NCBI GenBank assembly: GCA_964540765.1
Contig: CAZINW010000015.1
Span: 1 to 47,231, forward strand
Length of the DNA: 47,231 bases
Direction: 5' to 3'
From: CAZJLN01 sp964540765
GTDB lineage: Bacteria > Chloroflexota > Anaerolineae > Anaerolineales > Anaerolineaceae
The notes beneath the pieces are model-generated. The model did not search any database. It saw only the letters and a list, made by a program, of their open reading frames with translations, and was not told where the DNA came from. The translations under genes and the position numbers were made by a program. This document shows positions 31,602-40,829 of the stretch, piece by piece (position 1 is the stretch's first letter; each line of letters opens with the position of its first letter).

Positions 31602-34214
31602 ATGAAGCGTTATACTTTTTTGGTTCTGAGCCTGCTCATTGTTATGAGTATGGTTCTGGCTGCTTGTCAGACTACCACTACTACGGAACCACCTGCTGTT
31701 GAGAAACCGACCGAGGAACCGACCGAGGAACCGACCGAGGAAACCGTTGTTACCAAGGCACCGACTGAAGTGGTGACCGAAGAACCTACACCAGAACCCA
31801 CCACCCGCAAGGGCGGCTGGCTGGATGAGATCGTGATTTCGGTCGTGTCCACCTCCTCTGCTGTGACCCAGATCCAGGCTGGCGCACTTGATATTTACGC
31901 CTCTGGTCTATCATCAGCATCTCTGCCCGAGATTGAGGAAGCTGGTCTGGACTATGCCAAACAGAATGGTCTGTATTATGAATTGACCTTCAATTTTTAT
32001 GGACCAAAATTTGATCAGTCCACTGGCAAAGTGAACCCCTTCTTCTCCGCGAAGGCTCGTGAAGCTTTGAACTGGCTGATTGACCGTGATTACATCAACC
32101 GTGAGGTCTACAACGGTGGTGCCCTGCCCAAGTTCTGGAGCATCGTCACCAACATGCCTGACTACACCAAGATGGCAGAAACCGTCCGCAGGTTGGAAGC
32201 CAAGTACGCCTACGATCCTGCGAAAGCCGATGCCCAAATGGAAGAGGTCATGCTCGGGATTGAAGGCGTGACCAGGGAAGGCGGCAAATACATGTTCGAT
32301 GGCGAACAGGTAACTCTGATCCTGCTCATCCGCAATGACTCCGACGGCACCCGTGTACCGATCGGTGATTATGTTGCCAACCAGCTCGAAACCATTGGTT
32401 TTGCAACCGATCGCCAGTATAAGAAATCCACGGAAGCCTCCCCCATCTGGGTGGGCGGCAATGTTGCCGATGGTCTCTGGCACATCTACACCGGTGCATG
32501 GTCTGCGACCATCATCGATCGTGATGAAGGCGACAACTTTGAATTCTATGACACCCCGCAATCAGCCTATGGTTTCTCCTCCACCTGGCAGGCGTTCCCA
32601 TATGCTCTCGGTACACCCTATGGTGACCTGGCGGATAAGCTGGCATACAACAAATTTGATACCCTTGAAGAACGTGATGCAGCCTTGGCTGAAATGCTTG
32701 AAATGGCTTTGACTGAATCAGTTCACGTCTGGATAGTCGATGGCAAGAACTTCACCCCGTACACAGATGGTCTGGATGTGACCTATGACCTGGCTGCGGG
32801 CGTGGATGGCTCCATGATCTGGCCTTACACCATTAAATGGGCTGACCAGGAAGGCGGCAAATTGAAATGGGGTCAGCCTGACCTCTTTGTTGACCCCTGG
32901 AACCCGATTGCTGGCTCCAACTGGGCTTTTGACCAGGCCGTGGGTCGTGCCACCTGGGGCGATGCTTACATGATCGATCCCCATACCGGTCTGCTCTGGC
33001 CACAGCGCTTTGAACGCGCTGAAATCACCGCCCAGGAAGGTTTGCCAATTGGCAAGACTCTGGATTGGGTGGATCTTAGTTTCGAACCTGAAATTACAGT
33101 CCCCGAAGACGCCATTGTTGACTGGGATGCTGAGAATCAGGCTTTCATCACCGCCGCCGAAAAATTCCCGGATGGCACCACCGCCAAAGTCAAGAGCGTG
33201 GTTTACTACCCCGCCGATCTCTTTGAGACGGTAAAATGGCATGATGGTTCCCCACTCGACTTGGGTGATTTTATTTACACGTGGATCATTAAATTGGATA
33301 TGGGCAAGGAAGGCTCCCCCATCTATGATGAAGCCTATGCTGCCAACGCTGAAGCCATTCTGGCAAACTTCAAGGGCTTCAAGATCGTCTCCGAGGATCC
33401 CCTGACCATCGAAACCTATTACGATTCCTACCAAACCGATGCCGAACTCAATATTGACACCATGTGGCCTTCCTACAACTATGGCGAAGGTTCATGGCAT
33501 GTGATGGCTGCAGGCGCCATGGCGGATGAAGCTGGTGAGGTTGCCTTCTCCGCAGACAAAGCCGATGCAGAATCCACCGAAACCACCTCTGTTGAGTGGT
33601 TGAGCGTCATTGGTGGCCCCAGCCTTGAGATCCTGAGCAAGTACATGGAACAAGGCATTGCTGAAGAATATATCCCCTATGCCAATGTTCTGGCTGCTTA
33701 CATCACCCCCGAAGAGGCTGTTGCCCGCTATGAGAATGCACAAACATTCTTCGCGAAATACGGTCATTACAATATTGGCACTGGTCCATACATTCTGGAC
33801 GAAGTCTACCTGACCGAAAAAGTCGCCACCCTGGTGCAGAATCCTGATTTCGCTGACTTTTCAGACAAATGGGCGCAATTTGGGGACCCCAAAGTGTCCG
33901 AGGTTGAGCTTACAGGTGAAGCAAGCGTTGTCCTGGGCTCCGAGATTGTCTTCGACGTCTACGTGACCTTCGCAGGCGAAGCCTACCCGGCTGATGAGAT
34001 CAAGGAAGTCAAGGGCTTGCTCTATGACGGCACCGGTCAAATTGTGAAGGTGCTTGCGGGCGAGCTTGTGGAAGATGGTCACTACACCGTTACTGTCCCG
34101 GCAGATGTTTCCGCGGCAATGGAAGCAGGCCCCAGCAAGATGGAAGTTGCCGTGATCCATTACCCGGTTGCCATTCCGACCTTCGTCTCTTTCGAATTCG
34201 TGACTATCAAGTAA
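31602..34214 (+). CDS. ABC transporter substrate-binding lipoprotein with permuted family 5 order
   Basis: An 870-residue lipoprotein (lipobox 'VLAAC', about 19-23) with a PTEE-rich linker, encoded by direct 15-bp repeats at about 31710-31740. Landmarks of family 5 binding proteins occur in swapped order: 'AGALDIYASGL' (about 92) and 'AREALNWLIDRDYINREVYNGG' (about 150-172) come first, while 'VKWHDGSPLDLGDFIYTW' (about 543-560) and 'GTGPYILDEVYL' (about 726) come last. A C-terminal Ig-like domain of about 105 residues follows (764-870). I recall long binding proteins of this style in Thermococcales. AAGGAGG precedes ATG. First gene of a complete transporter operon; likely binds peptides. Confidence 0.88.
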   Translation: MKRYTFLVLSLLIVMSMVLAACQTTTTTEPPAVEKPTEEPTEEPTEETVVTKAPTEVVTEEPTPEPTTRKGGWLDEIVISVVSTSSAVTQIQAGALDIYASGLSSASLPEIEEAGLDYAKQNGLYYELTFNFYGPKFDQSTGKVNPFFSAKAREALNWLIDRDYINREVYNGGALPKFWSIVTNMPDYTKMAETVRRLEAKYAYDPAKADAQMEEVMLGIEGVTREGGKYMFDGEQVTLILLIRNDSDGTRVPIGDYVANQLETIGFATDRQYKKSTEASPIWVGGNVADGLWHIYTGAWSATIIDRDEGDNFEFYDTPQSAYGFSSTWQAFPYALGTPYGDLADKLAYNKFDTLEERDAALAEMLEMALTESVHVWIVDGKNFTPYTDGLDVTYDLAAGVDGSMIWPYTIKWADQEGGKLKWGQPDLFVDPWNPIAGSNWAFDQAVGRATWGDAYMIDPHTGLLWPQRFERAEITAQEGLPIGKTLDWVDLSFEPEITVPEDAIVDWDAENQAFITAAEKFPDGTTAKVKSVVYYPADLFETVKWHDGSPLDLGDFIYTWIIKLDMGKEGSPIYDEAYAANAEAILANFKGFKIVSEDPLTIETYYDSYQTDAELNIDTMWPSYNYGEGSWHVMAAGAMADEAGEVAFSADKADAESTETTSVEWLSVIGGPSLEILSKYMEQGIAEEYIPYANVLAAYITPEEAVARYENAQTFFAKYGHYNIGTGPYILDEVYLTEKVATLVQNPDFADFSDKWAQFGDPKVSEVELTGEASVVLGSEIVFDVYVTFAGEAYPADEIKEVKGLLYDGTGQIVKVLAGELVEDGHYTVTVPADVSAAMEAGPSKMEVAVIHYPVAIPTFVSFEFVTIK

Positions 34215-34252
34215 TTCGATCGGTAAACGATAAAGTGTTTTGATTAGTATAG

Positions 34253-34287
34253 GTAGGGGCAAGGTGATTTACTCTCCTTGCCCCTAC
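34253..34287 (+). other. Intercistronic hairpin after the binding-protein gene
   Basis: GTAGGGGCAAGG (34253-34264) and CCTTGCCCCTAC (34276-34287) form a perfect 12-bp hairpin with an 11-nt loop, with no T run after it. Such hairpins often protect the binding-protein mRNA and lower expression of downstream permease genes. AAGGAGG for the permease follows. Confidence 0.75.
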
Positions 34288-34314
34288 GCATAAAAATTAA
34301 GGAGGTAGAATCCT

Positions 34315-35451
34315 ATGGGTGTAGTAGCCGAGAATATTAACCCAAAAGTTGAGAAGAAGAAGACTTCCTCCAGTGCTTTTTCAAGGGTGGTAAAGTATTC
34401 TGGTGTCAGGTTGTTTTCGTTGTTTGTCACGGTGGTGATTGGTGTTTATCTCACCATCATGATCGCTAATATGGGTGGCTACGTCGATCAGATGATGAAA
34501 GCAGAGATCCAGGAACGCATCACCGTGCAGATCCAGAAGAACCCCGCCTTTAAGAACATGGATCCTGCTACCAAAGCACAGTTGTCAGAAGAGAAGATCC
34601 AAAGTGAAATTGAACGCCTCAATTTGGATCAGCCTCTGGCGGTCCGCAGTGTTCGTTTCCTGAAGAACGCATTGACGCTCAACCTCGGGCGTGCACAGAA
34701 TATGAGCAGTGATAGTGGCTCGCGCAATGTGCGCCTGATCATTCTGGAACGACTTCCTTACACCCTTTTGTTAATGGGAACTTCAGACCTGATCCTGTTC
34801 TTCAGTACACTCTTCCTCGCGCTGGCGCTTTCCCGTAATTATGGCAGTTTTTGGGATAAATTTGTCATACTCCTTTCACCAACTTCATCCATACCGCCCT
34901 GGTTCTATGGCATTTTTTTGATATTATTTTTTGCGGCAATCCTGAAGATACTTCCATTTGGGGGCGTCATTGATGCCCCTGTACCTGAAGACTTTCTTGG
35001 CAGGGCTCTCAGTACCTTAAAACACCTGATCCTGCCTGCCAGTTCATTGATCATCAGCTCATTCTTTATCAGCATCTATAACTGGCGCACCTTTTTCCTG
35101 ATCTATTCCAGTGAGGATTACGTGGATACAGCCAAAGCCAAAGGACTGCCATCCCGCGACATTGAACGTCGCTACATCCTGCGCCCAACCCTGCCAACCA
35201 TTATCACCTCCTTTGCCCTGCTCTTGATCGGTATTTGGCAGGGTGCCATGATCACGGAAACGGTCTTCAAATGGCCGGGAATAGGGAGCGTGACTTACAC
35301 GGCAATTGGGCAGTATGATACGCCTGTGATCGTTGGTACGACCATTATTTATGCCTATTTGCTGGCGATCACTGTTTTTCTGCTTGACTTTGTTTATGCC
35401 CTGGTTGATCCAAGGGTAAAAATTGGTGGCGGAGGAGGTAGCCCGAAATGA
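34315..35451 (+). CDS. Peptide ABC transporter permease (DppB type)
   Basis: A 378-residue inner-membrane permease. TM1 is at about 35-57, then an extracytoplasmic region of roughly 90 residues, then five more helices (about 145-345). The EAA-like cytoplasmic loop is 'SEDYVDTAKAKGLPSRDIERRYILRP' (about 268-293), which docks to the ATPases, followed by 'ITETVFKWPGIG', a DppB/OppB hallmark. Start ATG with AAGGAGG. It overlaps the next gene by ATGA, so the two permeases are coupled. Confidence 0.92.
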   Translation: MGVVAENINPKVEKKKTSSSAFSRVVKYSGVRLFSLFVTVVIGVYLTIMIANMGGYVDQMMKAEIQERITVQIQKNPAFKNMDPATKAQLSEEKIQSEIERLNLDQPLAVRSVRFLKNALTLNLGRAQNMSSDSGSRNVRLIILERLPYTLLLMGTSDLILFFSTLFLALALSRNYGSFWDKFVILLSPTSSIPPWFYGIFLILFFAAILKILPFGGVIDAPVPEDFLGRALSTLKHLILPASSLIISSFFISIYNWRTFFLIYSSEDYVDTAKAKGLPSRDIERRYILRPTLPTIITSFALLLIGIWQGAMITETVFKWPGIGSVTYTAIGQYDTPVIVGTTIIYAYLLAITVFLLDFVYALVDPRVKIGGGGGSPK

Positions 35452-36791
35452 AAAGTATTAAAAATGCCCTCCGGGAAATAAGTCAATACCCAACCGCAGT
35501 ATTTGGCGTGATCATCATTATTGCCCTGGTTGTGGTATCCATTGTGGTGGTCATCAAAATTCCTTATAGTACTGCCATTAGTCGCTGGCGTGGTGGCGAG
35601 GAAGTTTGGGGGAAAAATCCCCGTAATGTACCTCCCATCTGGTATAACTGGTTCAGAAAAGACAAATTGGTGGAATCCCTGGATATGAATGAAGGGGATG
35701 AAGGTGTCACCGTTGAGGAGATCGTTACAGAAGGTGGCACCCCCATTAAAACCACCACCTTCGAATTTGATTTTCAATATGATAACTTCCCGCAAGACCT
35801 GGTGCTCTATTTTACTTCCACATATGACACCAAACAGCCCTTTGTAACTATTAAAATGATCACACCGGATGAACGTGAGATCAAGATTTCCAGTTTTGCC
35901 ACCGGCACAACCCATACTTATCCACTCACGCAGGACACAAAACTCAAGAAAAAACTGGGCGAGGTCGTACCCAATATTGGGCTTTTCATTCAGGAGGGTG
36001 ATGAGACCCAAACCCCTGTTAAAGGCACTTATAAATTGGTGGTCGAATCCATTATTTTCGAGGAAGGGTCTACTGTTCAGCCGGAATTTGTGTTGCATGG
36101 GCAGGTATTTGGCTGGGCGGGCACGGATCACCTCCGCAGGGATTTGACCCTGCCACTCTTGTGGGGTACCCCGATCGCATTGATTTTTGGTTTGGTAGCA
36201 GCGCTGGGTACCACTATTTTGACCATGTTCATTTCAGCCATTGGCACCTGGTATGGTGGCATTGTGGATGGGCTCATCCAGCGCCTTACAGAGATCAACA
36301 TGGTTCTACCCTTCATGTCCATCCTGATCATGGTTGGCACTTTCTATTCACGCAGTATTTGGACGATCCTGGGTACCACCATTGCCTTGAGCATCTTTAC
36401 CGGCAGTATCAAGTCCTATCGTGCCACCTTCATGCAGATTAAAGAATCCACCTACATTGAAGCCGCCAAAGCTTATGGAGCCAAGGATGGGCGTATCATT
36501 ATCCGTTATTTGATCCCCCGGATCATACCTTGGATGCTGCCAAGTCTGGTTTCATCGGTCCCCGCTTATGTTTTTCTGGAAGCCTCCCTGGCATTACTGG
36601 GAATTGGCGACCCAGTCTTGCCCACCTGGGGTAAAACCATCAATGAGGCAAATACGAACGGAGCACTTTACCGTGGCTGGTATTACTGGATTTTGGAGCC
36701 GGCTGTCCTTTTGATGATCACTGGTCTTGCCTTCGCCATGTTAGGCTTCGCGCTTGACCGTATCTTTAACCCACGCTTGCGAGGTATGTAA
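35448..36791 (+). CDS. Peptide ABC transporter permease (DppC type) with large insert
   Basis: A 447-residue permease, far longer than the usual 280-320. TM1 is at about 18-39. It is followed by an extracytoplasmic, strand-rich insert of about 170 residues (45-217) before the conserved 'GTDHLRRDL' (about 220) that normally follows TM1 closely. The rest is standard: five helices and an EAA loop, 'IEAAKAYGAKDGRIIIRYLIPR' (about 337-358), then 'FLEASLALLGIGDP'. The insert may dock the unusual binding protein (inference). Confidence 0.92.
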   Translation: MKSIKNALREISQYPTAVFGVIIIIALVVVSIVVVIKIPYSTAISRWRGGEEVWGKNPRNVPPIWYNWFRKDKLVESLDMNEGDEGVTVEEIVTEGGTPIKTTTFEFDFQYDNFPQDLVLYFTSTYDTKQPFVTIKMITPDEREIKISSFATGTTHTYPLTQDTKLKKKLGEVVPNIGLFIQEGDETQTPVKGTYKLVVESIIFEEGSTVQPEFVLHGQVFGWAGTDHLRRDLTLPLLWGTPIALIFGLVAALGTTILTMFISAIGTWYGGIVDGLIQRLTEINMVLPFMSILIMVGTFYSRSIWTILGTTIALSIFTGSIKSYRATFMQIKESTYIEAAKAYGAKDGRIIIRYLIPRIIPWMLPSLVSSVPAYVFLEASLALLGIGDPVLPTWGKTINEANTNGALYRGWYYWILEPAVLLMITGLAFAMLGFALDRIFNPRLRGM

Positions 36792-36795
36792 AATC

Positions 36796-37752
36796 ATGGC
36801 AGAAAAAACATTATTGCAAGTTGAGAATCTTAAACTTTACTTCAAAGCCTCCCGCGGTGTGGTTCAGGCTGTGGATGGCGTTGATTTCACCCTGCCGGCA
36901 AACAAAGCCGTCGTTGTCATCGGCGAATCTGGCTGTGGCAAAAGCTCCATGGCAAAAGCCCTGTTGCGCCTGCTCCCCCGCAATGTGGGGGAATACTCAG
37001 GCAAAGTGCTTCTCAATGGCGTGGATACCATGGCAATGGATGATGAACAATACCGCACGGATGTGCGTTGGGTAAAAATGTCCATGGTGCCGCAGGCAGC
37101 CATGAACTCGCTCAATCCGGTCATGAAAGTGGGTGACCAGGTGGCTGAACCCATGATCGTCCATAATGCCGTTGACAAGGCAACTGCTTTGGAACAGGCA
37201 AAGTTGATGTTCCAGCGGGTTGGCGTCCCGATTGATTTTATCAATCGTTATGCATTTGAGCTGTCGGGTGGCATGCGCCAGCGCGTGGCAATTGCCATGG
37301 CATTGGTAACTGTGCCTGAATTGGTCATTTTGGATGAGCCAACCTCAGCGCTGGATGTGTTGACCCAGGCGAACATCATGAACCTGCTCAAACGTATCAA
37401 GAAAGAGATCGCCACCAGCTTTATTTTGATCACTCATGACATTGCCACATCCAGTGAACTGGCTGACAGGGTGGTGGTGATGTATGCCGGGCAGATTGTC
37501 GAAATCTGCGAATCGCACCGCTTCTTCTCTGCGCCCCTGCACCCTTATTCAGCCAAGCTGATGGCATCGGTGCCGAAGCTGCGCAGTACCAGTGAACCAG
37601 ACTTTATCACCGGTCAACCGCCATCTTTGATCAATCCGCCAACAGGCTGCCGCTATGCTGACCGCTGTCACAAACGCTTTGAAAAATGTGACATGGAACC
37701 GGCAACGGTTACTGTGGATGGTCATGTCGTTAAATGCTGGTTATATCAATGA
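36796..37752 (+). CDS. Peptide ABC transporter ATP-binding protein (DppD type)
   Basis: A 318-residue ATPase that powers peptide import. Walker A 'GESGCGKSS' (about 39-47), signature 'LSGGMRQRVAIA' (about 156-167), Walker B 'LVILDEPTSALD' (about 176-187) and switch His in 'ILITHDIAT'. The C-terminal oligopeptide/dipeptide domain holds 'GCRYADRCHKRFEKCD', the Cys cluster of this subfamily. ATG 36796 is used with GAGGT upstream; the frame is open into the previous gene. It pairs with the next ATPase. Confidence 0.94.
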   Translation: MAEKTLLQVENLKLYFKASRGVVQAVDGVDFTLPANKAVVVIGESGCGKSSMAKALLRLLPRNVGEYSGKVLLNGVDTMAMDDEQYRTDVRWVKMSMVPQAAMNSLNPVMKVGDQVAEPMIVHNAVDKATALEQAKLMFQRVGVPIDFINRYAFELSGGMRQRVAIAMALVTVPELVILDEPTSALDVLTQANIMNLLKRIKKEIATSFILITHDIATSSELADRVVVMYAGQIVEICESHRFFSAPLHPYSAKLMASVPKLRSTSEPDFITGQPPSLINPPTGCRYADRCHKRFEKCDMEPATVTVDGHVVKCWLYQ

Positions 37753-37768
37753 GCCAGGGAGATGAACG

Positions 37769-38881
37769 ATGATATTGAATAACGAACCCAATGAAATTAA
37801 AGTAAATATGACAAGCCCTGATGATGCAACTGAAGTAAAGGTAGATAACCAGGTTGAAACGTCCCACCTCCCATCTGATGATATCCTGCTTTCCATTCAA
37901 GATCTGCATGTCTGGTTTGAATTGCGTCGTTTTGGCTTTGGTCACGCCGGCTATGTGCGTGCGGTGGACGGTGTCAGTTTTGATCTATACAAAAAAGAAG
38001 CGGTGGCAGTGGTTGGCGAGAGCGGCTGCGGTAAATCCAGCCTGATGAAAACCATCCTTGGCATCAATATTCCCACCAAAGGCGATATCGTTTTTGATGG
38101 GGTGCCCATGAGCACGCTCTCCAGAAAAGAATTGCGCTTGTACCGCGCACAGGTCGGCTATGTGCAGCAGGATCCCTACGGTGCATTGGCTCCCTTCATG
38201 ACTGTGCAAAAGATCATGGAAGAGCCCCTCATTATCCATGGTGTCAAAGACCAGGTCGAACGTTTGGAGCGCATTCACAAAGCCTTTGAAGAAGTCAAGA
38301 TGACGCCGGTGGATGAGTTTCTGCCCAAATTCCCGCACATGCTCAGCGGTGGGCAGCAGCAGCGTGTGGTGATTGCCCGCGCCATGATCCTCAACCCGCG
38401 GCTGCTCGTGGCAGATGAACCCGTTTCGATGCTGGATGCGTCTGTGCGTGTTGAGATCCTCAAATTGTTGCGCAATCTTCAGGAAAGCCATGACCTGGCT
38501 GTGATTTACATCACGCATGACCTGGCAACCGTGCGCTACTTCTCCGAGTACATTTTCGTGATGTATGCCGGTCAGATCGTTGAAAAAGCCAAAGTGGAGG
38601 ATCTGATTTTCCGTCCAGCTCATCCTTACACGCATGCATTACTGGCAGCCACCTCTGACCCTGACCCGAAGAACGTGGATGAGTTCCAGGATGTTCCCCC
38701 GGGAGAACCTCCCAGCCTGGTTAAACCACCCGCTGGCTGCCGTTTCCATCCCCGCTGCAGTAAAATGATTCCCGGTGTATGTGATGTGGACCGCCCGCCT
38801 GAGTTCAATCTCGGTGATGGACACGTTGTCAGTTGCTGGTTGTTTGATGAAGGCATGAAGAGCAAAGATGGCAATGAGTAG
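37769..38881 (+). CDS. Peptide ABC transporter ATP-binding protein (DppF type)
   Basis: A 370-residue ATPase, partner of the previous one. An N-terminal extension of about 42 residues precedes the domain. Walker A is 'GESGCGKSS' (about 83-91), signature 'LSGGQQQRVVIARAM' (about 192-206), Walker B 'LLVADEPVSMLD' and switch 'YITHDLATVR'. The C-terminal Cys cluster is 'GCRFHPRCSKMIPGVCD'. GGAG precedes ATG. Its 3' end overlaps the small membrane protein gene by 14 bp. Confidence 0.94.
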   Translation: MILNNEPNEIKVNMTSPDDATEVKVDNQVETSHLPSDDILLSIQDLHVWFELRRFGFGHAGYVRAVDGVSFDLYKKEAVAVVGESGCGKSSLMKTILGINIPTKGDIVFDGVPMSTLSRKELRLYRAQVGYVQQDPYGALAPFMTVQKIMEEPLIIHGVKDQVERLERIHKAFEEVKMTPVDEFLPKFPHMLSGGQQQRVVIARAMILNPRLLVADEPVSMLDASVRVEILKLLRNLQESHDLAVIYITHDLATVRYFSEYIFVMYAGQIVEKAKVEDLIFRPAHPYTHALLAATSDPDPKNVDEFQDVPPGEPPSLVKPPAGCRFHPRCSKMIPGVCDVDRPPEFNLGDGHVVSCWLFDEGMKSKDGNE

Positions 38882-39080
38882 ATTTGACCCCATCCATTTG
38901 ATCATCGTTGGGGGGGTGCTGCTCTTGGCGGGTGCGGTTTTACCGTTCCTGATTGTCATGAAAGTGCTCCCATCCACGTATTTTTTGAATTTCTTTTCGT
39001 ATATAGCCCAAATCATTGGTCTGTTTTTGGGAATGTATGGTGCCTTTACCTATTTAAAAATTCACCGAAAAAAGAAATAA
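38868..39080 (+). CDS. Small membrane protein at the end of the transporter operon
   Basis: A 70-residue protein with two hydrophobic helices (about 10-32 and 41-60) and a basic C-terminal tail 'KIHRKKK', so the C-terminus is probably cytoplasmic. It overlaps the DppF-type gene by 14 bp and is followed by the operon terminator, so it belongs to the transporter transcript. Family not recognised; an accessory subunit role is possible. Confidence 0.75.
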   Translation: MAMSRFDPIHLIIVGGVLLLAGAVLPFLIVMKVLPSTYFLNFFSYIAQIIGLFLGMYGAFTYLKIHRKKK

Positions 39081-39102
39081 ACTCAACAAGTTATTCCTTT
39101 CG

Positions 39103-39136
39103 AAAGACCATCAGGTTCTCCCGGTGGTCTTTTTTT
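39103..39136 (+). terminator. Terminator of the peptide transporter operon
   Basis: AAAGACCA (39103-39110) pairs with TGGTCTTT (39125-39132); inner bases add partial pairing. The hairpin runs into a seven-T tract. It lies 23 bp after the last operon gene. Confidence 0.9.
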
Positions 39137-39250
39137 ACCGGTCAATCCGCATAAATAGCTGACATGGATGCTGGTTTAAAAAGATCTCATTGATCAAAAG
39201 ACCTGATCATGCCCATTGGATTTATGGTATATTAATGGGATAGATCGTCA

Positions 39251-39279
39251 TTGGCGATTATATGAATCTATGTTAAAAT
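39251..39279 (+). promoter_or_regulatory. Promoter of tRNA-Gln
   Basis: TTGGCG (39251-39256), 17 bp, TAAAAT (39274-39279). The predicted start near 39286 is about 9 nt before the tRNA. Confidence 0.6.
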
Positions 39280-39294
39280 AAAAACCCGCTATTC

Positions 39295-39365
39295 TGGGGC
39301 ATGGTGCAACGGCAGCACACCGGACTTTGAATCCGTGGATCCAGGTTCGAATCCTGGTGCCCCGG
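39295..39365 (+). tRNA. tRNA-Gln (anticodon TTG)
   Basis: The cloverleaf starts TGGGGCA and ends TGCCCCG plus discriminator G; the weak first pair (U1-G72) is usual for glutamine tRNAs. The anticodon loop CTTTGAA gives TTG at 39327-39329 (codon CAA). T arm CCAGGTTCGAATCCTGG is standard. The pair 27-43 appears mismatched (C-U). CCA is not encoded. Confidence 0.93.
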
Positions 39366-39419
39366 CCTTGCAAATCTTTGAAAACAGGAAAAGGAAACAA
39401 CAATCGACAATAACCCAGG

Positions 39420-39458
39420 CGAGCTAGGCATCAGGTTGATGATCTGCCAGGCTCGTTT
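39420..39458 (+). terminator. Possible terminator between tRNA-Gln and glmU
   Basis: CGAGC (39420) pairs with GCTCG (39451-39455), and GGCA with TGCC inside it. A short T-rich stretch, TTTATTTA, follows. The stem is interrupted, so some transcripts may read through into glmU. Confidence 0.5.
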
Positions 39459-39479
39459 ATTTATCTTCAGGAGTGCGCA

Positions 39480-40829
39480 ATGACCCTTGCATCCATCATT
39501 TTGGCAGCAGGGCAGGGAACCCGCATGCGCTCCAAGCTTCCCAAAGTTCTGCATCCTCTCTTGGGCAAACCCCTTATCATCCATGCCATTGCAGCAGTTA
39601 AAGACCTTTGCGATCTCAAACCTGTCATTGTGATTGGGCATGGTGCAGATGGCGTGCGTGCTGCTGCAGGCGATGCCGCAGAATTTGTCCTCCAGGCAGA
39701 GCAGCTTGGTACAGGTCATGCCGTCATGATGGCACAGTCTGTGCTTGAGGGCAGAGCTGACCAGGTCCTGGTGACCTTTGCGGATATGCCACTCCTGCGT
39801 CCTGAAACGCTGCGCCGCCTGGTCGAACTTCACCGCCAGGGAAAATCCCCCCTGACCATGACCAGCATTGTTGGCGATGTCCCGCGCGGTTTTGGACGCA
39901 TTGTCCGCGATGCCAATGGCAATGTGAGTGCCATTGTGGAAGAGGCGGTTGCCACACCGGAGCAACTGGCGCTCCGCGAATATAACGTCAGCGCCTATTG
40001 CTTTGAGGCATCCTGGCTCTGGCAGGCGCTGAAGCACATTCAGGTTTCTCCCAAAGGCGAGTATTACCTCACCGACCTGGTGGAGATTGCCGTTGGCGAA
40101 GGGGTTGCGGTGCAATCCTTGATTTTGGATGACCCGACCGAGGGCATGGGCATTAATAACCGCGTGCACCTGGCAGAAGCCGAGGCGGTTCTGCGAAAAC
40201 GTATCAATGAGGCTTTCATGCTCTCAGGCGTGACCATCAAAGACCCGGCAACGACCTATATTGAAGCGGGCGTACAGATCGGGCAGGATACGGTCATTTG
40301 GCCCAATACCTGCTTGCATGGCGATACGCTCATCGGAGATGACTGCACGATTGGACCTAATACCATCCTGCGCAATACAAAAGTGGGCGATCGCTGCACC
40401 ATCCTGGCGTCCGATGCTGAATTTGCTGTTGTTGGCAATGACGTTGGCATGGGGCCCTTCTGCCACCTGCGCAAGGGTGCCGTTCTGGAAGACCACGTTC
40501 ATATGGGCAATTTTGGTGAGGTGAAAGATTCCCGCCTCGGGCCTAACGTCAAAATGGGACATTTCTCCTATATTGGCAATGCAGATATTGGCGCCAATGT
40601 CAATATTGGCGCCGGGACGATCACCTGTAATTTCGATGGCGTCCATAAGAATTTTACAGAAATTGGTGAAAATGCCTTTATTGGCAGCGATACCATGCTG
40701 GTGGCTCCCCTGAAGATCGGTAAAAACGCCGTTACCGGTGCGGGCTCAGTGGTCACCCATGATGTGCCGGATGACACCGTTGTGGTCGGGGTTCCGGCAC
40801 GCGAAAAGTGTAAGGTGGAAAAGAAGTGA
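39480..40829 (+). CDS. glmU: Bifunctional GlmU (UDP-GlcNAc pyrophosphorylase/GlcN-1-P acetyltransferase)
   Basis: Makes UDP-N-acetylglucosamine for peptidoglycan. The N-terminal uridylyltransferase domain (about 1-228) has 'LAAGQGTRMRSKLPKVLHPL' and 'LGTGHAVMMAQ'. The C-terminal left-handed beta-helix (about 250-445) has 'GPFCHLRKGAVLEDHVHMGNF' and the hexapeptide repeats 'IGNADIGANVNIGAGTITCN'. Length of 449 is standard. AGGAG precedes ATG. It overlaps the next gene, which starts with GTG, by four bases. Confidence 0.96.
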   Translation: MTLASIILAAGQGTRMRSKLPKVLHPLLGKPLIIHAIAAVKDLCDLKPVIVIGHGADGVRAAAGDAAEFVLQAEQLGTGHAVMMAQSVLEGRADQVLVTFADMPLLRPETLRRLVELHRQGKSPLTMTSIVGDVPRGFGRIVRDANGNVSAIVEEAVATPEQLALREYNVSAYCFEASWLWQALKHIQVSPKGEYYLTDLVEIAVGEGVAVQSLILDDPTEGMGINNRVHLAEAEAVLRKRINEAFMLSGVTIKDPATTYIEAGVQIGQDTVIWPNTCLHGDTLIGDDCTIGPNTILRNTKVGDRCTILASDAEFAVVGNDVGMGPFCHLRKGAVLEDHVHMGNFGEVKDSRLGPNVKMGHFSYIGNADIGANVNIGAGTITCNFDGVHKNFTEIGENAFIGSDTMLVAPLKIGKNAVTGAGSVVTHDVPDDTVVVGVPAREKCKVEKK

